Of a stretch of DNA of 64,000 nt, positions 50,401-58,099 are shown piece after piece (positions within the stretch are counted from its first letter, which is position 1; every line of letters begins with the position of its first letter). Origin of the DNA: Nostoc sp. JL34. GTDB lineage: Bacteria > Cyanobacteriota > Cyanobacteriia > Cyanobacteriales > Nostocaceae. A program made the position numbers and the translations under genes. Location: positions 1 through 64,000 of the forward strand of contig NZ_JABXKQ010000175.1 in the NCBI RefSeq assembly GCF_017114945.1, written 5' to 3'. A model generated the notes under the pieces. The model was not told the origin of the DNA. It saw only the letters and a program-made list of their open reading frames with translations, and ran no database searches.

Positions 50401-51998
50401 GCAACTCGTTGCCCTTTTTTGACACAGAGATTAAAATTTTCTATTATCGGTGGAGCTATTTGGCTGTAGCCAAAGGTGACATTCCGTAATTCAACATCCC
50501 CTTGTAATTTCAGCTTGGGAGCAGAGGATAAATTTTTCTTTTCCTTCTGTTCCCTGCCTTTTTTCGGTTCTAACTGTGGGTCAATGGGGTTCTGTAAAAC
50601 GTCATCAAGGCGAATGAGATTGCTTTCCATATCTTGAAGGTCGGTTCCTAAGTTAACCAGATTATTTACAGGCTCAAGAAACCTTTGCGTCATCCCTTGG
50701 AAAGCAATTAACATGCCGATGCTCATAGCTCCATCCATGACTCGCAAACCGCCGATCGCTAGCATGAGTAGAGATGCACTACCTGACAGAAATGTTGGTA
50801 AAATTCCCAGTGTTTGGTTTGTTACTTCAAATTGTTGACGTATATTGATAGCTTTGGTGTAGTTACCTGCCCAGCGAGAGAAAAAATCCGGCTCTAATGC
50901 AGATGCTTTAAGTGTCTCTATACTTTGAAGCCCAGAAATCTCTATCCCTTGGACTTTCCCATACTCTTGCATCAATTTGGTATTAGCATCTGTGCGGTAC
51001 CTTCTAACCCATTGCAAAGTAACTAAATTTACAGCGACAAAGGCGATCGCAATTGAAGTTAGTAATACATCGTATTGCAGCATGACTATTACATACAGAA
51101 ATATAGAAGCTGCGGCGATCGCACTAGTAGCTAACTTCCCGGAAAGCAGGTTTGCTATACTATCGTTGAGTTGTATTCGACTACTAATTTCTCCTGCAAA
51201 TCGCTGATCGTAAAAACTGATGCTCAGGCGTAAAATATGCCAGAGGAATTGACTTTTCATGCTCGCGGACAGCTTGATTTTTAACTGACGCAGAAATTGC
51301 AACTGTAACAGTGTTAAAAATCCATTGAGTCCGGCTGTCAAAATCATCCCTAAAATTAGCGGCCGCAACCATTCATTTCTACCGCCAATTAATACATGAT
51401 CTACAAAAACTTGAGAAAATACAGGCAGAGCTAATCCTGGAATGACTTGCAAAAAACCTGCTACCACACAGTAAACCATAGCACCAACAGATCCTTGCAG
51501 ACGTGACCATAAACTCAAGATAGTGCTAGGTTTGCGTCCCCCTGTTTGGAAACCTAAAGCAGGTTCTAAAACCAGCACAACACCTGTGTAGGAGCCGCTA
51601 AATTCTTTCCATGAGACACTACGCCGTCCAGTAGCCGGATCGTTTAGATAAACTCGTTTCTTGCTTAAACCTTCTACGACTAGGAAATGGTTAAAGTTCC
51701 AAAATACAATGTAAGGGAGTTTGAGATTCCATAGTCCATCTAAGTCTTTCTTGTAGCTCTTAGTGCTAAGTCCATAGGTTCTAGCTACTTTAAGAATGTT
51801 GAAAGCACTAACACCATCGCGTGATACTCCACAAGCTTGCCTTAGTTCCGTCAGTGAAACAATACGACCATAGTACGCCAAAATAATTCCCAAGGCAGCA
51901 GCCCCACATTCTACTACCTCCATTTGCAGTAGAGTCGGAGTATGACACCGCTTGCTTTTACGCCCTATTATCCTCTGTAGATTTTGCCACCACATCAT
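47433..51998 (-). CDS. Giant fused peptide exporter: C39 peptidase + two ABC half-transporters (NHLM type)
   Basis: A 1521-aa protein. Residues 15-140 are a C39 peptidase with Cys31 (LLQMEVVECGAAAL), His104 (NFNHFLVVEG) and Asp120 (NDPATG) intact, so it should cleave after double-Gly leaders. A first ABC membrane domain (about 160-440) and ATPase (Walker A GASGCGKST, LSGGQRQRLEIARAL, ILILDEASSALD) follow. Then comes a linker with the NHLM second-subunit signature (IKLPDNWWRQDYGPILAYTE), a second membrane domain (960-1245) and a second ATPase (GPSGSGKST, LSGGQRQRLLIARAL, LLFDEATSALD). NHLM bacteriocin exporters normally use these as two separate proteins; here one polypeptide carries both. No HlyD-type partner gene is adjacent. 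Confidence 0.93.
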   Translation of the reverse strand: MMWWQNLQRIIGRKSKRCHTPTLLQMEVVECGAAALGIILAYYGRIVSLTELRQACGVSRDGVSAFNILKVARTYGLSTKSYKKDLDGLWNLKLPYIVFWNFNHFLVVEGLSKKRVYLNDPATGRRSVSWKEFSGSYTGVVLVLEPALGFQTGGRKPSTILSLWSRLQGSVGAMVYCVVAGFLQVIPGLALPVFSQVFVDHVLIGGRNEWLRPLILGMILTAGLNGFLTLLQLQFLRQLKIKLSASMKSQFLWHILRLSISFYDQRFAGEISSRIQLNDSIANLLSGKLATSAIAAASIFLYVIVMLQYDVLLTSIAIAFVAVNLVTLQWVRRYRTDANTKLMQEYGKVQGIEISGLQSIETLKASALEPDFFSRWAGNYTKAINIRQQFEVTNQTLGILPTFLSGSASLLMLAIGGLRVMDGAMSIGMLIAFQGMTQRFLEPVNNLVNLGTDLQDMESNLIRLDDVLQNPIDPQLEPKKGREQKEKKNLSSAPKLKLQGDVELRNVTFGYSQIAPPIIENFNLCVKKGQRVALVGASGCGKSTIAKLLCGLYEPWQGEIHFDGEPKERIERQVLVNSISAVDQEIFFFAGSVKDNLTLWDSTIPNQHLVQACQDAQIHDVIVSLPGAYNADLLEGATNLSGGQRQRLEIARALVNNPSILILDEASSALDAETENQVSHNLQARGCTCIIVAHRLSTIRDCDEIIVLEHGKIVQQGTHEQLQQIEGTYLQLIRSEQNLEFESSIVPTTETNFADISLISSTSLTKIDAIKNPIQEIDAELLRLESKERLDRELMTQTLTELASVLQPRSDKVSNRSTLNKNFYLTDNQQPLLVAAGAVGRALGIEIRPPAISEDSQEIKDSVEALARASCIRVRQIKLPDNWWRQDYGPILAYTEKTKLPVALLPTSNTRYQLYAPSEQTSVPVDARTAATLIPNAYIFYRPLSQKHLKVLDLLQFAFQGHYRELIVIFLTGITVTSLGMLTPQATAILIDKAIPDGNRALLGQVAFGLLATNAGAILFQLIQGLATIRLETFATSSTQAAVWDRLLNLKLSFFRSFSVGDLNYRVTAINQIHQRLGNTILKSTLSSLFSLLNLGLLFYYNFSLALLAGAVALINTAVTIIFGVAIVRKARSELTYEGKIFGVVIQLINGVAKLRVAKAETRAFAYWGQQYTQQLKLMLSTQGIEDSLAGINKVLPALTTAALFWSAAGLIAQSQALGESRLSIGTFLAINVAFGTFINGVTSLSSTVVEVLQILPLWELAKPILIAEPEINFNQADPGKLSGSLTLERVSFGYANDLPLVLDNISIHAQAGEFIAIVGPSGSGKSTLLKLLLGFESPKLGKVYYDGQDLASVDIHAVRRQLGVVLQNSRLMSASIFNNITSGAGLTIDQAWEAAQMAGLADDIAAMPMGMHTVVSEGGTNLSGGQRQRLLIARALALKPKILLFDEATSALDNTTQAIVSQSLDKLQVTRIVIAHRLSTICNAHRIYVLQAGRVIQQGTFQELATMEGLFAQLMVRQMM

Positions 51999-52000
51999 AT

Positions 52001-52333
52001 CTAGTTAATCCCACTCCAGGATTTTAAAAGCGGGAAGAAAAAAGTAATCAGGGCGCGATCGCGTCCAATTGAGTCTAGCCCTTTTTCCTTTAAAATTGGT
52101 GTGAGCTTCTGTATTGCTTGCAAGCTTTGATGCAAAGTTTGGCGTTGCTGTGCCATTACCTGTTTGTCTGCGTTTTGCCACTGTCGTTGCAAAGAACTAG
52201 CTTCGTTATCCTGTGCTTGCAGTTGCTCTAATTTAGTGCGTACTAGTTGTAGCTGTTTTATCAGTTCGCTGTGGGCTAGTGTCGCCAGTAGTTTCATATA
52301 TATCCCAGAATTGCTGGTTGTGAAAGCGATCAA
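52001..52333 (-). CDS. Small coiled-coil protein of the peptide locus
   Basis: A protein of up to 110 aa, mostly helical and Q/L-rich, predicted coiled coil about 25-90 (ELIKQLQLVRTKLEQLQAQD and AQQRQTLHQSLQAIQKL). A downstream Met at residue 13 (MKLLATLAHSEL) is a plausible start. I recognise no family. It ends two bases before the ABC exporter start and so is almost certainly cotranscribed. It could be an adaptor, but that is a guess. A strong hairpin (52351-52399) lies just upstream. Confidence 0.6.
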   Translation of the reverse strand: MIAFTTSNSGIYMKLLATLAHSELIKQLQLVRTKLEQLQAQDNEASSLQRQWQNADKQVMAQQRQTLHQSLQAIQKLTPILKEKGLDSIGRDRALITFFFPLLKSWSGIN

Positions 52334-52350
52334 AATAGAAAAATCCTGCC

Positions 52351-52399
52351 TTCCATTGATGTGCGATACACATTTTCTTCGTGTCGCACATCAATGGAA
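52351..52399. promoter_or_regulatory. Strong hairpin between glycosyltransferase and exporter genes
   Basis: Arms 52351-52371 and 52381-52399 (TTCCATTGATGTGCGA... and complement) match except for a two-base bulge, loop 9 bases. On the minus strand it sits 97 bases after the glycosyltransferase stop and 18 before the coiled-coil gene, suggesting attenuation or RNA processing. No clear T-run. Confidence 0.55.
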
Positions 52400-52495
52400 A
52401 TGGATAATCTCAGCAATGATCGAAAACAGTAATATTATTACTCATGGCAACACTTTACTTTTTCAAAACAATTTTCCAGAGAGCAACTATCTAAT

Positions 52496-53563
52496 TTAAA
52501 TCAATTGATAAACTTCACTTTTTTGAAACCTGTTTAAGAAATAGTCAGCCCTAAGCTTGCTTCTGGTTTCACAAGTTTTCAAATAATTGTGAGTATCTAA
52601 AATTAATGAAGTGTCCAACGCTTTTTCTGCTGCTTCAGACAAGCTATTGAAGTACATGGGATAATCTTTGCCCAAGTACTCAACTACTGCTGGTAAGGGA
52701 TTAATTAAGATTGGAGTTGCTCTGGCAATACATTCTATAACTACATTGTTAGCACTGCTATCATATAAATTAAGAAAAACTATATTTTCTGATAAGAGTT
52801 CATCGTATTCATTATTTGGCATATAAATAACTTCTGTAGTATTTTTGTAAAAAGACTGCTCTATTTGTAATTGGTCAATTTCTTTCTCAATTTGCATTAA
52901 AGTATTTATTTCTTGCTCTATGTAAAGCGAATACATAGGTAGTAATCTAATTTTTTCGTATTTTAAGGAATTATTTTGAGGAATAGGTAACTGGTAAATG
53001 GCATGAAGCTTGCGTAACCACCAGCCAACTTGCACAATTTTTTTATGACTATTATTCAGGAATTTCTCAAAATTAAATTGTAATTCTGGTATTTCTGTAG
53101 GATGAATCAAAGTAGAAACTGGTTTACCTGTTTCTACTCTCACCCATTGAGCTTGATACTCAGATAATGTAAATAAACCTACGCAATAATCAAGACTTTG
53201 TTTCCAGATATTTTTAGCAAAGATTGTTTGAGGAGAATAATGATACCAAAACCAAGTAGGCATATTTGGCGGATTATGTATAAAACCCACCCAAGGTTGA
53301 GTATAGGGTGTAATGCCTTTTTCCTCTGAAGTGGCAAGAGAAGTGTAAAGACCATGCTTTTTCATTTTTTCTAAAACCACATCGGGTCTTTTACCCGATC
53401 TCTTGTGTTTATAAGCAAAGTTATTCTCTATAAAGCCATCAAAGTAGATGCCGCGATCTTTATGCAGTGGTTTTAAAGCATTGACAGCAAAATCCCAACC
53501 ACTACGATGAAAATTAAAGATGATTTGGTTAGATAAATTAATTTTACAAATAGTATGGTTCAT
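52496..53563 (-). CDS. GT-B-like glycosyltransferase of the peptide locus
   Basis: A 355-aa protein weakly resembling GT4-type transferases. N-terminal FNFHRSGWDFAVNALKPLHK and HNPPNMPTWFW suggest an acceptor half. KKIVQVGWWLRKLHAIYQLP marks the interdomain region, and NNVVIECIARATPILINPLPAVVEYLG resembles the donor-binding Glu-containing helix. The body is AT-rich with many Asn/Ile. No signal peptide, so it is cytoplasmic. It lies seven bases downstream of the UGT-like gene. The function assignment is tentative: a glycosyltransferase or transferase-like protein acting on the precursor or on a sugar added to it. Confidence 0.6.
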   Translation of the reverse strand: MNHTICKINLSNQIIFNFHRSGWDFAVNALKPLHKDRGIYFDGFIENNFAYKHKRSGKRPDVVLEKMKKHGLYTSLATSEEKGITPYTQPWVGFIHNPPNMPTWFWYHYSPQTIFAKNIWKQSLDYCVGLFTLSEYQAQWVRVETGKPVSTLIHPTEIPELQFNFEKFLNNSHKKIVQVGWWLRKLHAIYQLPIPQNNSLKYEKIRLLPMYSLYIEQEINTLMQIEKEIDQLQIEQSFYKNTTEVIYMPNNEYDELLSENIVFLNLYDSSANNVVIECIARATPILINPLPAVVEYLGKDYPMYFNSLSEAAEKALDTSLILDTHNYLKTCETRSKLRADYFLNRFQKSEVYQLI

Positions 53564-53570
53564 AATTCAT

Positions 53571-54734
53571 TTACAACCAGCTCTCGATTAAGTCGCACGC
53601 TTCGATTAAACCCTGTTCAGCTTTGATTTTTTCACCGACTTCAACAGCCCGTTTTTTATAATCAGGTGTCAATATTTTCTTCTGTAAAATATTAGCTATT
53701 CCATCCACTGTCAGCTTCTGTGAGTCCATAACAGATCCTACCCCTAATCTCAGTACCTGTAGCGCATTATAAAATTGATCGTTACCTAAGGGTTCTACCA
53801 GCATTGGACAGCCATTACACAATGACCGCGCGATTGTCCCCACACCGCCATGAGTAATCAAAGCGGCTGCACGGGAAAACAACCAATTGTGGGATATCAA
53901 ACCATCTAGAAACATAACGTTATCTCGCTCGATGTCTAATGGTAAATGGCTTTCATTGAAGCCTGCCCAGCCTTGTTGAATCACAATTCGGCGACCTAAT
54001 TTAGCCGCAGCGCGGACGTGGATCTCTACAACTTCCTGAGGATTTTCTACAGGTACACTGCTATATGAAAGCACTAAAGGTTTGGGTTCCTGCTCAACAA
54101 ATTCCTTAAGCTCTTGACTGGGTTGCCAGTCAATCCAATCTGGATCTTCATAAAACCAGAAACCTGTTTGATGTGCATGGGAATATTCTGGAAGTAACTC
54201 GCAAAGATAGGGACTAGCAGCCAAAATTAAGCGGTTCAAATCTTTGGTATTTTGCAAACTATCGCCAGAAGATGCTTGGTTTTCAGTTTCTGACTTAGGA
54301 AAGCAAAGAAAAAACGGAGTAACACAAGATTCAACCCAACAAATATCATAAATATCTGCTGTCATTGCTGCGACTCTTTTTTGCAAGCTACAAGAAATTA
54401 GCAAATCTGCATCATGACATGCCTCCATAACACAGTCCACACTGTCGATTAAGTTATGATCGAACGCACTTACAGATTTTGTTGTCTCTAATGACTCCTC
54501 CCTCAACAAAGGCAAATGGTTCCATTCTCGTGCATAACGTTGCGCTTCTTGAGGACCAATCTGTGGACGACCAACATCAGCTACTTGCAGTCCAGCTTTT
54601 AAAACATAGGGATGTATTGCCTGATTTACCACCATACGTACTTGATGTCCTCTAGTTTTCAGGACTTTTCCAAGTGCAATAAAGGGCAAGTGGTCTCCTA
54701 ATGTACCGTAAGTTGTGATGACTATAGTGCTCAT
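53571..54734 (-). CDS. UGT-type (GT1) glycosyltransferase of the peptide locus
   Basis: A 387-aa GT1 glycosyltransferase of the MurG/sterol-glucosyltransferase type. The N-terminus is TTYGTLGDHLPFIALGKVLK. The C-terminal donor-binding signature is LITHGGVGTIARSLCNGCPM followed by LVEPLGNDQFYNA. It should transfer a sugar from a UDP-sugar to a small acceptor. The gene is between the double-Gly precursor and the second glycosyltransferase and appears to be in the same transcript (stop to next start 7 bases). Likely substrate: the precursor peptide; this is inference from context. Confidence 0.87.
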   Translation of the reverse strand: MSTIVITTYGTLGDHLPFIALGKVLKTRGHQVRMVVNQAIHPYVLKAGLQVADVGRPQIGPQEAQRYAREWNHLPLLREESLETTKSVSAFDHNLIDSVDCVMEACHDADLLISCSLQKRVAAMTADIYDICWVESCVTPFFLCFPKSETENQASSGDSLQNTKDLNRLILAASPYLCELLPEYSHAHQTGFWFYEDPDWIDWQPSQELKEFVEQEPKPLVLSYSSVPVENPQEVVEIHVRAAAKLGRRIVIQQGWAGFNESHLPLDIERDNVMFLDGLISHNWLFSRAAALITHGGVGTIARSLCNGCPMLVEPLGNDQFYNALQVLRLGVGSVMDSQKLTVDGIANILQKKILTPDYKKRAVEVGEKIKAEQGLIEACDLIESWL

Positions 54735-55026
54735 GTATTAGGTAGTTAATAAGTAGATTGGTCAAGAATATCGTAATTGCGAAACCAATGGGAAGTTAGG
54801 TGGAATTCATATTTCCACCTAATAGTAGACCTTTAAAATTCATGATTTGGAGGGTGAGTTAAACTCCCTTGGAAATCATGAGAATATCTGAGAACTAACG
54901 CAATTTCATGAAAATAGATTTTGACCTTTTATCGAACTAAATTTTCAATAAATTCAATCAAAATTTGCTATTTCTCATGGATTTTGCTTAAACATTAGCT
55001 AAATCTATACATATTGCATTCACTCA
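54735..55026. promoter_or_regulatory. Two stem-loops between the precursor and the glycosyltransferases
   Basis: A perfect 10-bp hairpin (54796-54805 with 54813-54822, TTAGGTGGAA) and a second with 9-bp outer arms (54840-54848 with 54873-54881, TCATGATTT). Both fall after the precursor stop on the minus strand. Such a pair could partially terminate transcripts so that precursor mRNA exceeds that of the enzymes. Confidence 0.55.
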
Positions 55027-55242
55027 TTATTTTATGACGAGTTCTATAGAGCCGTTTGCTATCTTTGCATCGAGTCCTTCGTCGTCAAAGAGGATACTTT
55101 GTCTAGTGTATAATTCGTCCTGTCCTTGGAATTTGAAGTATATACCCAGTCCGCCTATTATCTTCATCAAATCTTCTTCTGATAGTTCACCCTCTATAAA
55201 CACATTGCTGGTGCTTTGGTCTTGTTCTTGTGAAGGATTCAT
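55027..55242 (-). CDS. Double-glycine leader precursor peptide (candidate exported/glycosylated peptide)
   Basis: A 71-aa peptide. Residues 1-31 form a leader rich in Q, S and E, ending ELSEEDLMKIIGG, the classical double-Gly pattern recognised by C39 peptidases. Cleavage after Gly31 leaves a 40-residue core starting LGIYFKFQGQDELY. The core has no Cys, and only Thr46, Ser49 and Ser65 as hydroxyl sites plus two Tyr, so no lanthionine or S-linked glycan is possible; O-linkage to Ser, Thr or Tyr would be. AAAGGA precedes the ATG. Downstream on the same strand lie two glycosyltransferases, a coiled-coil protein and the C39-containing exporter, which fits a precursor, modification and export chain. 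Not matched to a known family by eye. Confidence 0.75.
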   Translation of the reverse strand: MNPSQEQDQSTSNVFIEGELSEEDLMKIIGGLGIYFKFQGQDELYTRQSILFDDEGLDAKIANGSIELVIK

Positions 55243-56097
55243 GTTTCTTTCCTTTGTTAATGTCTAAATTTATCAATACTTCACCATTTACGAGGACAAG
55301 TTGATAATGCTCTAACTATCAACTTACTTTTATCTGAGACTGGGCAAAAACAATAAGTCCAAAAAATTCCTTCCAGGTTTCCCGTAAGTTTCTTTTTACC
55401 TATTGCCCGCAGGCAGTATAAAGAGTTCGATAGTCTAAGCTCCCTTATAAGCGAAAAGCTCCTGCATGGGTTATTTTGCCAGTTTTGCCAAATTTTGTAA
55501 GGCTCTTAATTTGGTGAAGGTATTTTACTATGCACTAAAATACAGCTTATCAACAGCATAATCAAGGGTTACTACAAAACATCCTACTTTTCCTACTTTT
55601 CCTACTTTTCCTACTTTTCCCACTTTTCCCACTTTTCCTACTTTATCAAGCAAATAGTTTAGTAGCTAAATATACAATCATTAACTTGTCAATAAAGATA
55701 CTGAGTTTAATTATTGCCTCAGCCAATTGACTAGTTCTCCATTTAAAATTCCAACTCCCTAGCACGGAAATTTTGCTTTTGTGGTTGTTGAGAAATTTTT
55801 GATAGTTTCACTCGTTCAAAGGATACCGCTGCATCATCTCCCCAATCTCCACTGCTTCATCTTCGAGTGTGTACACATCTTCTTCTGTTGTAGGGACAAT
55901 GTTCCCTACTGCGTGGTCTATTTAATTAATAAAGTGCTACAAGTGACATTTATACTCCAAAATTTGTGTTGATAATCAAGTAGCGATCGCTTATTTACCA
56001 GGAAAATTTGCTTGATAAACCAAGAAAATCAGGGTTTTTGCGAAGAATATTTCCACATGGTAATATTGTTTGTTTGGTTTAAGTACGGATATTCAGT
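55243..56097. other. Intergenic region upstream of the precursor gene
   Basis: Must contain the precursor promoter (minus strand) and the permease promoter (plus strand). The only structure seen is the 9-bp tandem array at 55583-55645. A 63-codon plus-strand frame (55781-55972) looks random. The remainder is AT-rich. Confidence 0.5.
55583..55645. repeat. 9-bp tandem repeat (CCTACTTTT), seven units
   Basis: Units CCTACTTTT four times, CCCACTTTT twice, then CCTACTTTA. It is a length-variable simple repeat about 340 bases upstream of the precursor gene, so it could affect its promoter; no direct evidence. Confidence 0.85.
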
Positions 56098-57414
56098 ATG
56101 GTTCCCATAAAGACTGTTCTCAAAGATTCAGAGCAAGTCACTCGGTTGTTTTCTCATCTTGAATTTGATGGAAAAAAACTCAATCATCAACCGGGTAATG
56201 TATTGGGAAGTACTGCATTGATTGCGGGAACCACCGTTGGGGCTGGGATTCTGGCTCTACCAGCCGTTACCTTGCCATCTGGTATTGTGCCATCCACATC
56301 TGGACTAGTTGCTGTTTGGCTCTACGCTTTAGTGTCAGGGTTATTGGTTGCAGATGTTACTTTAAACACAATGCGAACAGAAGGGCGTGCAAGTATAGGT
56401 TTTTTGGGAGTTGTTGAAAAAATCCTTGGTAAACTAGGAGCGCGAATTGCTGGTGGCGCATATTTATTTATGCACTATGCTCTCTTGGTGGCATATATCA
56501 CTGAAGGCGGAGAGATTTTAGGATATGCGGCGGCTAAAGTCTGGGGTGTGCAGATATTGCCTACGTGGGTAGGCACAACGACTTTCACGCTCTTATTTGG
56601 TGGCATTATGTATCTTGGGCGAGAAAAGTTTATTGAGAAATTAAACAGCGCCTTTGTCGGAATTGTCATTGTTTCCTTCTTGGGACTATTGTTTCTGGCA
56701 GGAGGACACATTCAGAGTGCCCAACTGTTATTTCAGAACTGGAGTGCCCTTGGTAGTGCCATTTCAGTGATGTCTGTGGCGCTATTTTTCCAAAACGTTG
56801 TGCCCTTGGTTGTGGCGCAACTCGAAGGGGATGCTGGCAAAATTCGTCAGTCTATCTTTATTGGTTCTGTGATTCCTCTAATTATGTTCTTGGCATGGAA
56901 TGCCGTAATTTTAGGAAGCGTCAGTCCCGATATGCTAGATGGCACATCTGATGGTAGAACTATTTTTGATCCATTGCAAATTCTTCGAGCAGGTAGTGCA
57001 GGGGAATGGTTAGGAGTGCTAGTATCCATTTTTTCAGAGTTTGCGATCGTCACATCATTCATTGGATTTGTGTACGGATTGCTGGATTTGTTCAAAGATA
57101 TTTTCCTACTTGCACAGGGCAGACTTTCTAGCCGCCTACCCCTCTATTCGTTGGTTCTTTTCCCTCCTATGACTCTCGGAACGCTTAATCCCAGCATCTT
57201 TTTTACTGCCCTAGATTACACTGGAACATTTAGTATCTCAGTTCTAGGTGGAATTATTCCGGCGTTAATGAGTTGGAAACAACGTCAAGAACAAGAAAAC
57301 TCAGATAGCATCAATCAGCCATTTGTTCCGGGTGGTAAGGTGACACTCATTGTGATGATTGGAGTAGCATTAGCTATGATGGGAAGACAAATTCTGTCAA
57401 TTTACACAAAGTAA
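56098..57414 (+). CDS. Aromatic amino-acid (Trp/Tyr) permease
   Basis: A 438-aa transporter with about eleven transmembrane segments of the Tyr/Trp-specific permease family (HAAAP). The opening helix carries LIAGTTVGAGILALPA, characteristic of the family, with GRASIGFLG, a conserved VPLVVAQLEGD segment and C-terminal KVTLIVMIGVAL. Family members are proton-driven importers of tyrosine or tryptophan. It is 14 kb from aroG and outside the scytonemin cluster, so a link to pigment precursors is only suggestive. The start at ATG 56098 leaves a short charged N-terminus (KDSEQVTRLFSHL). Confidence 0.9.
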   Translation: MVPIKTVLKDSEQVTRLFSHLEFDGKKLNHQPGNVLGSTALIAGTTVGAGILALPAVTLPSGIVPSTSGLVAVWLYALVSGLLVADVTLNTMRTEGRASIGFLGVVEKILGKLGARIAGGAYLFMHYALLVAYITEGGEILGYAAAKVWGVQILPTWVGTTTFTLLFGGIMYLGREKFIEKLNSAFVGIVIVSFLGLLFLAGGHIQSAQLLFQNWSALGSAISVMSVALFFQNVVPLVVAQLEGDAGKIRQSIFIGSVIPLIMFLAWNAVILGSVSPDMLDGTSDGRTIFDPLQILRAGSAGEWLGVLVSIFSEFAIVTSFIGFVYGLLDLFKDIFLLAQGRLSSRLPLYSLVLFPPMTLGTLNPSIFFTALDYTGTFSISVLGGIIPALMSWKQRQEQENSDSINQPFVPGGKVTLIVMIGVALAMMGRQILSIYTK

Positions 57415-57482
57415 AACCATCAATAAATTTTTGTGCTACATAAAGACTATAATCGTAGTATGAACATGCTAACTACAATCAA

Positions 57483-58028
57483 ATGAGTGATTCTCGCCTC
57501 GTTAAAATCAGCAAATATCTCAGCAAATATCTACGACACACACCAGATGCAATTGGAATTCAACTTGCTCCTGGTGGTTGGGTTGCTGTTGATGAACTAC
57601 TTACTGCTTGTGCTAAAGACAAATTTCCAATTACCCGTCAGGAATTACAGATGGTAGTTGAATCCAACGAGAAACAACGCTTTTCTTTTGATTCTACAGG
57701 TAATCTTATTCGTGCTAATCAAGGACATAGTGTAGAAGTCGATTTACAATTAGAACCTGTTATTCCTCCAGATGAGCTTTATCACGGCACTGGACACAAA
57801 TCTGTAGAGTCAATTCTGCAAACAGGACTTTGCAAAATGTCACGACATCATGTCCATTTATCGAAGGAGATTGCAACAGCACAAACTGTTGGTGCAAGAC
57901 ATGGGAAAGCAGTGGTTTTTACTGTAAATACTGCGGCAATGCATCAGGCAGGTTATATTTTCTATTGTTCTGCGAATGGTGTTTGGTTAGTCGATCATGT
58001 GCCACCTGAGTATCTACAAAAAATTTGA
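57483..58028 (+). CDS. kptA: RNA 2'-phosphotransferase (Tpt1/KptA)
   Basis: A 181-aa protein of the Tpt1/KptA family, which removes an internal RNA 2'-phosphate with NAD+. Motifs are KISKYLSKYLRHTPDAIG (RNA-binding N-lobe), YHGTGHKSVESIL, HVHLSKEIATAQTVG and FYCSANGVWLVDHVPP. In bacteria, where the eukaryotic tRNA-splicing context is absent, the natural substrate is unknown; RNA repair or ADP-ribosylation roles have been suggested. Full length. The start is 68 bases past the permease stop. Confidence 0.93.
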   Translation: MSDSRLVKISKYLSKYLRHTPDAIGIQLAPGGWVAVDELLTACAKDKFPITRQELQMVVESNEKQRFSFDSTGNLIRANQGHSVEVDLQLEPVIPPDELYHGTGHKSVESILQTGLCKMSRHHVHLSKEIATAQTVGARHGKAVVFTVNTAAMHQAGYIFYCSANGVWLVDHVPPEYLQKI

Positions 58029-58099
58029 ATTTTCACAAAACAGAATTCAGAAAGATTTCCTCTATTAAGAGTTTCTAATATGACTTGAAAAATTCTTCT

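Noticed and set aside
52351-52399. Rho-independent terminator call
   Set aside because: The hairpin is strong but lacks a T-run on the minus strand, so it was kept as an unspecified regulatory structure.
55781-55972. 63-codon plus-strand frame upstream of the permease
   Set aside because: Cys/Phe/His-rich random composition without a ribosome site; not a second precursor peptide.
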